The notes under the pieces are model-generated. The model was not told the DNA's origin and did not search any database. It worked only from the letters and a program-made list of their open reading frames with translations. From the NCBI RefSeq assembly GCF_000826525.2, contig NZ_LN651328.1:328432-392431 (forward strand): DNA of 64,000 nt. The letters are read 5' to 3'. The position numbers and the translations under genes were made by a program. Shown piece by piece: positions 27,968 through 36,057 of this stretch (position 1 is its first letter; every line of letters begins with the position of its first letter). This stretch comes from Mobilicoccus massiliensis. Lineage in GTDB: Bacteria > Actinomycetota > Actinomycetes > Actinomycetales > Dermatophilaceae.

Positions 27968-29752
27968 ATGCTTCGACCTCAGGACACCGCGACCCGCGAA
28001 CGAAAGAACCTCGACGGCGTCTGGGATTTCCGCCTCGACACCGACGGCACCGGCCACAAGGAGCGCTGGTTCTCCGCCCCGCTGGCGCAGGCCCGGCCCA
28101 TGGCGGTCCCCGCGAGCTTCAACGACCTCGTCACCGACCAGGCGACCCGCGACTTCTTCGGTGACATCTGGTACCAGCGCACCGTGCGCGTGCCGCGCGG
28201 CTGGGAGGGCGAGCGGATCGTCGTGCATCTCGAGTCCGCGACCCACCGCGCGACGGTGTGGGTCGGCGACGCGGAGGTCGTCTCGCACGAGGGCGGCTAC
28301 CTGCCGTTCGAGGCCGACATCACCGAGCACGTGACACCGGGCGAGGAGTTCCGTCTGACCGTGTGCGTGAACAACACGCTGTCGTTCCAGTCCATCCCGC
28401 CGGGCGTCATCGAGGAGACCGTGAGCGGCCCGAAGCAGCGGTACTGGCACGACTTCTTCAACTACGCGGGCCTGCACCGCAGCGTGTGGCTCAGCGCCAC
28501 CCCCACGCGGCATCTCGAGGACGTCACGCTCGTCACCGGATTCACCGACGACGCCCGCACGACCGGCGTCATCGAGTACACGACCGAGACCGTCGACGCA
28601 GGCGATCTGGGGGTCGAGGTCGTCGTGCGCGACGCCGACGGAGCCGAGGTCGCCCGCGGCACCGGCGCGAGCGGCAGGCTCGAGGTACCGAACGTCCATG
28701 CCTGGGGCCTGGGCGACGGGTACCTCTACGACGTCGAGGTACGCCTGCACGACGGTGACGACCTCGTGGACAGCTACCACGTCAAGACCGGCATCCGCAC
28801 CTTCGAGATCGACGGGCAGCGACTGCTTCTCAACGGCGAGCCGGTCCACCTCCAGGGCTTCGGCATGCACGAGGACCACGTCACCGTGGGCAAGAAGCAC
28901 GACCCGGCCCTGATGATCCGCGACTTCGAGCTGCTCGAGTGGATCGGTGCCAACAGCTTGCGCACCTCGCACTACCCGTACAGCGAGGACGTCCTCGACT
29001 ACGCCGACGCCGCAGGCGTGCTCGTCATCGACGAGACCCCCGCCGTCGGACTCAACATGGGCCTCGGCGGCGGCATCTTCGGCTCCCAGGGGTACACGAC
29101 CTACTCCCCGGAGACGGTGAACGAGGAGACGCAGCGCGTCCACGCCGACGTCATCCGCGACCTCATCGCCCGCGACAAGAACCACCCGAGCGTCGTCATC
29201 TGGTCGATCGCCAACGAGCCCGAGAGCGAGACCCAGGGCGCCGAGGACTACTTCCGGCCGCTGTTCGACGTCGCGCGCGAGGCCGACCCGACCCGTCCGG
29301 TGGGGTTCGTCAACGTCATGCTCGCGCCGCACGGCAAGGACCGGGTCATGCAGTTCGCCGACCTCGTCATGCTCAACCGCTACTACGGCTGGTACGTCGA
29401 CACCGGCGACCTCGTCGCGGCCGAGAAGAACATGCGCACCGAGCTCGAAGCGTGGGCCGGCGACGGAAAGCCCGTGATCATGACCGAGTACGGCGCCGAC
29501 ACGATGCCGGGTCTGCACCAGCTTCCGGCCGAGCCCTGGAGCGAGGAGTACCAGCGGGAGTTGCTCGACATGCACCACCGCGTCTTCGACGACATCGACG
29601 CCATCGTCGGCGAGCAGATGTGGAACTTCGCCGACTTCGCCACCACCTCCGGCATCATGCGTGTCGGTGGCAACAAGAAGGGTGCCTTCACCCGCGACCG
29701 TCAGCCCAAGGCCGTCGCGCACCTGCTGCGCGAACGCTGGACCCGCCGGTGA
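27968..29752 (+). CDS. uidA: Beta-glucuronidase (GH2)
   Basis: 594-aa cytoplasmic GH2 enzyme hydrolysing beta-D-glucuronides; the length is close to the E. coli enzyme. Domain order: sugar-binding jelly roll (LDGVWDFRLDTDGTG), Ig-like domain, then TIM barrel. The acid/base is Glu417 (VVIWSIANEPESE) and the nucleophile Glu507 (PVIMTEYGADTMPGLHQ). The NEP and TEYGAD contexts are those of glucuronidases rather than beta-galactosidases. The start ATG 27968 has AGGAGG 5 nt upstream. The 6-phosphogluconate dehydrogenase gene follows after 37 nt in the same direction, implying one transcript. Confidence 0.95.
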   Translation: MLRPQDTATRERKNLDGVWDFRLDTDGTGHKERWFSAPLAQARPMAVPASFNDLVTDQATRDFFGDIWYQRTVRVPRGWEGERIVVHLESATHRATVWVGDAEVVSHEGGYLPFEADITEHVTPGEEFRLTVCVNNTLSFQSIPPGVIEETVSGPKQRYWHDFFNYAGLHRSVWLSATPTRHLEDVTLVTGFTDDARTTGVIEYTTETVDAGDLGVEVVVRDADGAEVARGTGASGRLEVPNVHAWGLGDGYLYDVEVRLHDGDDLVDSYHVKTGIRTFEIDGQRLLLNGEPVHLQGFGMHEDHVTVGKKHDPALMIRDFELLEWIGANSLRTSHYPYSEDVLDYADAAGVLVIDETPAVGLNMGLGGGIFGSQGYTTYSPETVNEETQRVHADVIRDLIARDKNHPSVVIWSIANEPESETQGAEDYFRPLFDVAREADPTRPVGFVNVMLAPHGKDRVMQFADLVMLNRYYGWYVDTGDLVAAEKNMRTELEAWAGDGKPVIMTEYGADTMPGLHQLPAEPWSEEYQRELLDMHHRVFDDIDAIVGEQMWNFADFATTSGIMRVGGNKKGAFTRDRQPKAVAHLLRERWTRR

Positions 29753-29789
29753 CGACCCTCCCGCCCACGCACCTACCCGAGGAGCCACG

Positions 29790-31385
29790 ATGACGACCAA
29801 CGATCCCGGCGCAGACCGGGCCCCCGCGCCCGAGACCCCGCAGACCACCGAGGAGACCCTCGACAAGCAGGCCAGAGCCGCCCGCGAGGAGCAGAAGGCC
29901 CAGGGCGCGACCACGACGACCACGACGACACCGACGCAGACGGAGGACGCGACGGCGCAGGTCGGCGTCATCGGCATGGCGGTGATGGGCAGCAGCCTCG
30001 CCCGCAACATCGCCCGCCACGGCTACCGCGTCGCCGTGTACAACCGCACGTACTCCAGGACCCAGGGCGTCATCGCCGACCACGGCACCGAGGGGCAGTT
30101 CGTGCCGGCCGAGGACCTCGCGGACTTCGTCGCCTCCCTCGAACGGCCGCGGCGCATCATCATCATGGTGCAGGCGGGCGCAGGCACAGACGCGACGATC
30201 GAATCGCTCATCCCCCTGTTGGAGGAGGGCGACATCGTCGTCGACGGCGGCAACGCGTATTTCGAGGACACCCGGCGCCGCGAGAAGGAGCTGCGCGAGC
30301 ACGGTCTGCACTTCGTCGGTGCCGGCATCTCCGGGGGTGAGGTCGGCGCGCTCGAGGGGCCGTCGATCATGCCCGGTGGGTCGCCCGAGAGCTACGAGGC
30401 GCTCGGCCCGATCCTCGAGGACATCTCGGCGCACGTGGGCGACGAGCCCTGCTGCACCTACATCGGCACCGACGGCGCCGGCCACTTCGTCAAGATGGTC
30501 CACAACGGCATCGAGTACGCCGACATGCAGTTCATCGGCGAGGCCTACGAACTGCTCAAGGCCGCGGGACTCGACCACGAGGAGATGGCCCAGGTCTTCG
30601 AGCGCTGGAACACCGGCGACCTCGACTCCTACCTCATCGAGATCACCTCCGAGGTGCTGCGACAGAAGGACGCGAAGACGGGCAAGCCGCTGCTCGACGT
30701 CATCCTCGACGCCGCCGGGATGAAGGGCACCGGCACGTGGACGGTGCAAAGCGCCCTCTCGCTCGGAGTCGACGTCAACACCATCGGCGAGGCCGTGTTC
30801 GCACGTGCCGCCTCCTCGGACGCACCGCTGCGTGCGGCCGCGCGTGCGGCGCTCACCGGCCCCGACCGTCGCTTCGACGACGTCGCCGCCGGCAGCGACC
30901 GCGAGGGGTTCGTCGACGACATCCGCAGGGCGCTGTGGAGCAGCAAGGTCGTCGCGTACGCCCAGGGGCTCGACCTCATCCGCATGGCCGCCGAGGAATA
31001 CGGCTGGAGCATCGACATCGCCGAGGTCGCCAAGATCTGGCGCGACGGCTGCATCATCCGCGCCAAGCTCCTCGAACGGATCCGCAGCGAGTACGCCGCC
31101 AACGACCTCGTCACGCTGCTGGAGGCGCCGAGCGTCGTCAAGGAGCTCACGGCCTCCGAGGACGCCTGGCGTCGCATCGTCGCCAAGGCCGCGCTCGCAG
31201 GGGTGCCCGTTCCCGGATTCTCCTCGGCGCTCGCCTACTACGACCAGCTCCGCGCGCCGCGCGTCAACGCCGCCCTCACCCAGGGACTGCGCGACTTCTT
31301 CGGCGCCCACACCTACCGCCGCATCGACACCGAGGGCAGCTTCCACACCCTCTGGTCCGGCGACCGGTCCGAGATCGAGGTCTGA
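29790..31385 (+). CDS. gnd: 6-phosphogluconate dehydrogenase, decarboxylating (copy 1, NADP-type)
   Basis: 531-aa enzyme converting 6-phosphogluconate to ribulose 5-phosphate and CO2. Nucleotide fold VGVIGMAVMGSSLARNIARHGYRVAVYNRTYSRT has the NRT motif that binds the NADP 2'-phosphate. Substrate residues are in GAGISGGEVGALEGPSIMPGG and GAGHFVKMVHNGIEYADMQ (catalytic lysine), with the usual C-terminal RRIDTEGSFHTLWSG. About 57 extra N-terminal residues, rich in Ala, Glu and Thr with a run of seven threonines, precede the fold, which is unusual. ATG 29790 follows GAGGAG. Position 37 nt behind uidA suggests a dedicated role in glucuronide catabolism. Confidence 0.93.
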   Translation: MTTNDPGADRAPAPETPQTTEETLDKQARAAREEQKAQGATTTTTTTPTQTEDATAQVGVIGMAVMGSSLARNIARHGYRVAVYNRTYSRTQGVIADHGTEGQFVPAEDLADFVASLERPRRIIIMVQAGAGTDATIESLIPLLEEGDIVVDGGNAYFEDTRRREKELREHGLHFVGAGISGGEVGALEGPSIMPGGSPESYEALGPILEDISAHVGDEPCCTYIGTDGAGHFVKMVHNGIEYADMQFIGEAYELLKAAGLDHEEMAQVFERWNTGDLDSYLIEITSEVLRQKDAKTGKPLLDVILDAAGMKGTGTWTVQSALSLGVDVNTIGEAVFARAASSDAPLRAAARAALTGPDRRFDDVAAGSDREGFVDDIRRALWSSKVVAYAQGLDLIRMAAEEYGWSIDIAEVAKIWRDGCIIRAKLLERIRSEYAANDLVTLLEAPSVVKELTASEDAWRRIVAKAALAGVPVPGFSSALAYYDQLRAPRVNAALTQGLRDFFGAHTYRRIDTEGSFHTLWSGDRSEIEV

Positions 31386-31463
31386 ACCCGAGGACTCGGC
31401 GTCAACCGCTGCGTCGTCGTCACGGCGTCATCACGGCGTCGTCACGGCGTCGTCACGGTGAGA

Positions 31464-31527
31464 TGGCAGATGGGATGGAAGCACGGCGGGGGTGATCACC
31501 CCACCTGCGCTTCCATCCCATCTGCCA
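31464..31527. terminator. Long bipartite hairpin after gnd
   Basis: 19-bp perfect inverted repeat (TGGCAGATGGGATGGAAGC and its complement at 31509-31527) enclosing a second palindrome GGGGTGATCACCCC (31489-31502). It is preceded by four tandem 12-bp units of the type cgtcgtcacggc (about 31413-31458). It probably ends transcription of uidA-gnd; no T-run follows. Confidence 0.7.
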
Positions 31528-31637
31528 CGTCGGCACCGCCGGTGTCACCACAGGGAGCCTCGGCCGGAATCCGCGCGCCTGACAGACTGAGGCGGTTCGC
31601 ACGTCCCCACGACTCGTGATGAACGGGAGGTCACGCC

Positions 31638-32474
31638 ATGTCCGACGTCCTCGACGACCGGGAACGGCGCGTGCGCGCCCACCTCGCCGGTGTCGGCCGT
31701 CTCGGGGTCGCGTTCTCGGGTGGGGTCGACTCGTCACTGCTGCTGGCGCTGGCGGTGCGAGCCCTCGGTGCCGAGAACGTGGTCGCGATCCTCGGTGTCT
31801 CCCCCAGCCTCGCCGGTGACGAACGCGACGCGGCGCACGAGGTGGCGCGGGTGATCGGAGCGCGCGTCGTCGAGATCGCCACGCACGAGGGCGACAACCC
31901 GGCCTACGTCGCGAACGGCCCGGATCGCTGCTTCCACTGCAAGGACGAGCTGTTCACCCGCATCGACGACGCGCTCGTCGTCGAGCACCGCCTCGACGCG
32001 GTCGCGTACGGCGAGAACGCCGACGACGCGCTGCGTCCCGACCGGCCGGGGGCGCGGGCGGCGACGAACCATCGCGTGTTGCGCCCGCTCGCCGAGGCCG
32101 GGTTGAGCAAGACCGATGTGCGCGAGCTCGCCCGAGCCCTCGATCTGCCGTGCGCCGACAAGCCCGCCGCGCCCTGCCTCGCCTCCCGTATCCCCCACCA
32201 CGAGCCGGTGACACCGCAGAAGCTCGCTCAGGTCGAGGCCGCCGAACGGGTCGTGCGCGAACTGGGTTTCGCCGACGGCCGCGTGCGCCACCACGGTGAC
32301 GTCGCCCGCGTCGAGCTGCTCCCCGCCGACCTGGCCCGCGCCGCCGAACCCGAGATCGCCGGCCGGCTCGTCGAGGGCATTCGGGCGGCCGGATTCCGGT
32401 TCGTCGCCCTCGACCTCGCGGGCATCCAGTCGGGCGCGTTCACCCTTCCTCTCGTCGGCGTCACGCATGGGTGA
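31638..32474 (+). CDS. larE: LarE, ATP-dependent sulfur transferase for the nickel-pincer cofactor
   Basis: 278-aa PP-loop ATPase (SGGVDSS at residues 27-33) that adenylates the cofactor precursor and donates sulfur to make the thiocarboxylates of the nickel-pincer nucleotide. Cys180 in DKPAAPCLASRI is at the position of the sacrificial cysteine of characterised LarE, and CFHCKDELF is also typical. ATG 31638 follows GGGAGG. larB overlaps it by 8 nt. With larB, larC and the LarA homologue in one 11-kb stretch, the complete cofactor pathway is present. Confidence 0.93.
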   Translation: MSDVLDDRERRVRAHLAGVGRLGVAFSGGVDSSLLLALAVRALGAENVVAILGVSPSLAGDERDAAHEVARVIGARVVEIATHEGDNPAYVANGPDRCFHCKDELFTRIDDALVVEHRLDAVAYGENADDALRPDRPGARAATNHRVLRPLAEAGLSKTDVRELARALDLPCADKPAAPCLASRIPHHEPVTPQKLAQVEAAERVVRELGFADGRVRHHGDVARVELLPADLARAAEPEIAGRLVEGIRAAGFRFVALDLAGIQSGAFTLPLVGVTHG

Positions 32475-33132
32475 GGAGTACGAGCTCGACTCCGCACGGT
32501 TCGAACGTCGTGGTTACGCCGAGGCGGTGTACTGCGAAGGGAAGACCCCCGCGCAGGTCGCGGCGATCGCCGCCGCCGTCCGCGAGGCACACGAGCGTGG
32601 CGAGAACACCGGCGCCACGCTGTTCACCCGCGCCGACGACGCCCGCGCCTCCGCCGTTCTCGGCGAACTGCCCGACGCGGTCCACGAGCAGGTGGCTCGC
32701 CTCGTCGCCTGGCCCCCGCGGCCGCCCGAACCGGCGGGCGGGCTCGTCGTCGTCGTGTGCGCCGGCACGTCCGATCTGCCCGTCGCGCGTGAGGCCGAGG
32801 TGACGGCCCGCTACCTCGGCCGGCGGACCGAGTTCGTCGCCGACGTCGGGGTCGCCGGGCTGCACCGCATCCTCGCGCGGGTCGACCTGCTGCGTTCCGC
32901 CCGGGCGATCGTCGTCGTCGCGGGCATGGACGGCGCGTTGCCCGGCGTCGTCGCGGGACTCGTGTCCGCGCCCGTCGTCGCCGTGCCGACCTCCGTGGGC
33001 TACGGCGCCGCGTTCGAGGGCGTCGCACCGCTGCTCACCATGCTCACCGCGTGCGCCCCGGGTGTCGGCGTCGTCAACATCGACAACGGTTACGGCGGCG
33101 GGCACCTCGCCGCCCAGATCGCCGCCCCCTGA
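32467..33132 (+). CDS. larB: LarB, nicotinate adenine dinucleotide carboxylase/hydrolase
   Basis: 221-aa protein that carboxylates the pyridinium ring of nicotinic acid adenine dinucleotide and hydrolyses it, the first step of nickel-pincer cofactor synthesis. The N-terminal segment EAVYCEGKTPAQVAAIA is followed by a PurE-like domain (VVVVCAGTSDLPVAREAEVTARYLG, then VVVAGMDGALPGVVAGLVSAPVVAVPTSVGYG). The start ATG 32467 overlaps the end of larE, so the two are coupled. It converges with larC. Confidence 0.94.
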   Translation: MGEEYELDSARFERRGYAEAVYCEGKTPAQVAAIAAAVREAHERGENTGATLFTRADDARASAVLGELPDAVHEQVARLVAWPPRPPEPAGGLVVVVCAGTSDLPVAREAEVTARYLGRRTEFVADVGVAGLHRILARVDLLRSARAIVVVAGMDGALPGVVAGLVSAPVVAVPTSVGYGAAFEGVAPLLTMLTACAPGVGVVNIDNGYGGGHLAAQIAAP

Positions 33133-33174
33133 CTCCCGCTCACGCTCAGCCGGGTTCTCCCACCGCGCCCACCC

Positions 33175-33251
33175 AGCGCCGAGACAGCCGCCGTTTCCGA
33201 CGTGCCCGTCCCGTCACCCGTCAGCTCGGGAGAACGAGCAGGAAACGGCGG
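33175..33251. repeat. Dispersed intergenic palindrome (copy 1), between larB and larC
   Basis: Contains the recurring sequence AGCGCCGAGACAGCCGCCG continuing to GTTTCC (33175-33198). The second half, CCGCCGTTTCC, is repeated inverted at 33241-33251. It lies between convergent gene ends and may act as a bidirectional terminator. Related copies are near 46105, 54185 and 56794. Confidence 0.7.
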
Positions 33252-33264
33252 GCGTGTGGTGGGC

Positions 33265-34542
33265 TCATCCGTCGTCGGGGAGGGCCGCGCCGACGACGAA
33301 CCCGACCGCGACGGCCGCACCGACCGCTGCGGTCATCGCGTCGATCTGTGGCGCCCCCGCCTCGCGGGCCAGAGTCGCGACGTCGTCGAACTCCGGTGTC
33401 ACGCGGAGGATCCGGCCCTCGACGTGAGCGCACTTGAGCCGGACCTCGCCGCGGTGCCCGGCGCAGTCGACGCCGATCGTCCGCCACGTGCGGTCGAGCG
33501 CCTCACGCCGCACGGAATGTTCTCGCACCCCAAGAGTGCTCGTCATCCGGAACATCGCCTCTCGCACCGCGCCTCGCGCCTCGGATTCGGCGAGGGCCGA
33601 GACGGTGTGTGCGGGGCGGCCCTTCTTCATGACGATCGGTGTCATCCAGGCGTCGACGGCTCCGGACTCCAGGAGGTCGGCGAGCACCCCTGGCCACAAC
33701 CGCGGGTCGAGGTCGTCGACGTTCGCCTCCAACACCGCCATCTGCGTCCACCCGGCGTGCTCATCCGCGCCGTCGGACGACCCTCCGGCCGGGTCGGCTA
33801 GAGGGTCGAACACGACGACACGGGTGATATTGGGCCAGGGCAGGTCGTCCTTCGTGCCGGCGCCGACACCGACCGTGAGCACGGCACCGCGGGGCAACCC
33901 CGTGGCGGGGCGGGCCAGCGCTACAAGCAGGGCCACGCCCGTCGGGGTGGCGAGTTCCCCCACGGGCTCGCTGGTGTCGACCGGCACCCCGGTGGTCACG
34001 AGCCCCGAGTTCTCGACGAGGTGCAGCACCGCCGGCACGGGCACCGGCATGATCCCGTGGGCGCCGCGAGCGAACCCGCCCCCCAACGCGATCGGTGAGG
34101 TGAGCACGTGTTCGACGGCGAGGTCGGCGAGGGCCGAGCACACCCCCACGACGTCGGCGATCGAGTCCCACGCACCGACCTCGTGAAACTCCACGTCCTC
34201 CGGGTCGATGCCGTGCACCCGCCCCTCGGCCTCGGCGAGCACCGAGAAGGTCGCGAGCACGTCGCGGCGCACCCGGTCGGGCAGGTCTGCCCGTGTGAGC
34301 CGGGCGCGGATGTCCGACCAGGGCCGGTGCGGGTGGTCCTCGACGACCGTGTCGACGTGCAGTTTGGTCGCCCGCATCACCCCACGAGCGACGGTCTCCA
34401 CCGAGAGCCGCACGGTCTCGGGGAGCACGGCCTCGACGTCGCGGCGCACCACCTCGAGATCGGCCCCGGCGTCGAGAAGCGCCCCGAGGAGCATGTCGCC
34501 CGCGACACCGACCCGCGCATCCACCCACACCCTGCGTCCCAT
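33265..34542 (-). CDS. larC: LarC, nickel insertion protein (single-ORF form)
   Basis: 425-aa cyclometallase that inserts nickel into the pincer nucleotide using CTP. N-terminal WVDARVGVAGDMLLGALLDAGADLE, then FHEVGAWDSIADVVGVCSALADL, GIMPVPVPAVL and TPTGVALLVALA; C-terminal LEANVDDLDPRLWPGVLADLLESGAVDAWMTPIVMKKGRPAHTVSALAE. In Lactiplantibacillus the two halves (LarC1, LarC2) are joined by programmed frameshifting; here they are one continuous frame. The start ATG 34542 gives MGRRVWVDARVG. It is transcribed towards larEB. Confidence 0.94.
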   Translation of the reverse strand: MGRRVWVDARVGVAGDMLLGALLDAGADLEVVRRDVEAVLPETVRLSVETVARGVMRATKLHVDTVVEDHPHRPWSDIRARLTRADLPDRVRRDVLATFSVLAEAEGRVHGIDPEDVEFHEVGAWDSIADVVGVCSALADLAVEHVLTSPIALGGGFARGAHGIMPVPVPAVLHLVENSGLVTTGVPVDTSEPVGELATPTGVALLVALARPATGLPRGAVLTVGVGAGTKDDLPWPNITRVVVFDPLADPAGGSSDGADEHAGWTQMAVLEANVDDLDPRLWPGVLADLLESGAVDAWMTPIVMKKGRPAHTVSALAESEARGAVREAMFRMTSTLGVREHSVRREALDRTWRTIGVDCAGHRGEVRLKCAHVEGRILRVTPEFDDVATLAREAGAPQIDAMTAAVGAAVAVGFVVGAALPDDG

Positions 34543-34575
34543 ACCGACACCGTAGGCATCGGGTCTGCGACGACG

Positions 34576-34622
34576 ACACGGCCCGCCCCGGAACGCCCTA
34601 GAGCGCCCGGAGCGGGCCGTGT
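34576..34622 (-). terminator. Terminator after the secreted metallopeptidase gene
   Basis: Perfect 11-bp stem ACACGGCCCGC / GCGGGCCGTGT with a 25-nt loop that can pair further. It starts 15 nt beyond the stop codon of the leftward gene at 34637 and before larC. Confidence 0.75.
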
Positions 34623-34636
34623 GTGGAGGTCGAGCC

Positions 34637-35815
34637 TCACGCCGCCTTGGCGACGTCCGGAGCGACGAGGCCGGGCAGCGCCGCGTCGAAGAGTCGCGTG
34701 AACTCCACGGCCGGGAGGATGTGACCCTTCGGGCGGGCCTTCTCCTGCAGCTGGTAGGCCCAGTTGCCGGCGCGTTCACGCTGGTTGGGCGTGCCGTGGT
34801 GGCCAGGGCTGTCGAACTGGCAGTCGCCGATCGTGTAGAAGACGCGCAGGAACTGGGTGACGCGCTTGATCTGCATGCTCGTGCCGCGAGGGTGGGAGAG
34901 GAAGTACGCGGAGGCCGCGTCGGCGTGCAACTCGGTGCGGCGGGTGGTCTCGGGGGTGTTCTCCTGCCCGTGCATCCTGAGCTCGAACTGCACGTGGTGC
35001 CCGAACTCGTGCGCCAGGATCGCCTGCGGGGCGACGTCGCCGTAGCCGAGTTCACGGTAGGCGCGCAGGATCCCGTCTCCCATGACGATACGATCGCCGA
35101 TGACACCGATGCCCGGTTCGCTCTCGCCGTAGGTGGTGAAGGCAAACGCGTTGAACGTGAAGATCGGGTGGTCGCCGCCCTGGAAGTGCGGCTTGGAGGC
35201 GACGAACGTCGCGACGAGGTCGGCCATCTCCTGAGCGTCGGCCTTGGGCAGGCCGAACACGACCTCGTACACACGCGCGGTGCGCGACCTGTCGAGCAGC
35301 ATGTCGCCGTGCATGGCCATGAGTTCGATGTCGTCGGTCCTCACGTCCCAGAACTTCTCGAGCTTCTTCATCGTCTTGGTGAGGACCTGCCTGTCCTCTC
35401 TCAGGGCGTACCTCGGGTCGTTCTCCGAGCCGAAGACGAGCGCGTCGTAGGTGGGCAGGTCGAGCGCGCCCATCATCTGCAGGATGAGGAGGTCGTACTC
35501 GTCCCAGCTCTCGAGGGACTGGGCGACCCAGCGGTTCACCTCGGTCGGGCCGCACTGGTACTGGCTGCCGTCGTTGGCGGCCGGCCCGTCGGTCATGCGG
35601 TCGAGCTTCTGCTTGAGCGCGGTCGGTGCCTTCGGCATGAGCCGCTGCACCTTGGCGCGGATCTCCTCGGGACCGGGCTTGGCCGCGGTCGATGCAACGG
35701 TGGTGGCGGGGGTGGCCGGTGTCACCGCCGTGGCCGGGGCGGCGGTGGCCAGGCCCGGGGCAGTGGCGAGTGCGGCGCTCAGCGCGATGGCGGCGAACGG
35801 GCGAAGATGACGCAT
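34637..35815 (-). CDS. Secreted HExxH zinc metallopeptidase
   Basis: 392-aa exported protein. Signal peptide MRHLRPFAAIALSAALATAPGLATAAP, then an Ala/Pro/Thr-rich linker, then a catalytic domain with the zinc motif AHEFGHHVQFE, a downstream glutamate in RRTELHADAASAYFLSHPRG, and NQRERAGNWAYQLQ. This is a gluzincin-like arrangement as in several secreted actinobacterial neutral metallopeptidases; I cannot assign a named family with certainty. The start ATG 35815 is chosen for the signal peptide; the frame extends upstream without one. It has no clear link to the surrounding sugar-acid genes and is transcribed divergently from the second gnd. Confidence 0.78.
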   Translation of the reverse strand: MRHLRPFAAIALSAALATAPGLATAAPATAVTPATPATTVASTAAKPGPEEIRAKVQRLMPKAPTALKQKLDRMTDGPAANDGSQYQCGPTEVNRWVAQSLESWDEYDLLILQMMGALDLPTYDALVFGSENDPRYALREDRQVLTKTMKKLEKFWDVRTDDIELMAMHGDMLLDRSRTARVYEVVFGLPKADAQEMADLVATFVASKPHFQGGDHPIFTFNAFAFTTYGESEPGIGVIGDRIVMGDGILRAYRELGYGDVAPQAILAHEFGHHVQFELRMHGQENTPETTRRTELHADAASAYFLSHPRGTSMQIKRVTQFLRVFYTIGDCQFDSPGHHGTPNQRERAGNWAYQLQEKARPKGHILPAVEFTRLFDAALPGLVAPDVAKAA

Positions 35816-36057
35816 TCGAGGGGGTCCTCTCGGAGAGCCGGGGGCCACGCCGTCGTGGCCGAATGGGGTGAATCCTGACCTATCGCCCGGCGATGTGGGG
35901 GCCGAAGGCGTTGGGACTGAACGAAACTTGACGATCATCCGGCGCGGCACCCCGGTCGTCGCCCAGCGCACTGCCTCACTCCGCGTCGCCGTCGTCGGTG
36001 CCGGGCCGTACGGTGGCACCGGACCCAGGACACCCCAGGATCAGTCGAGGAGTCACG

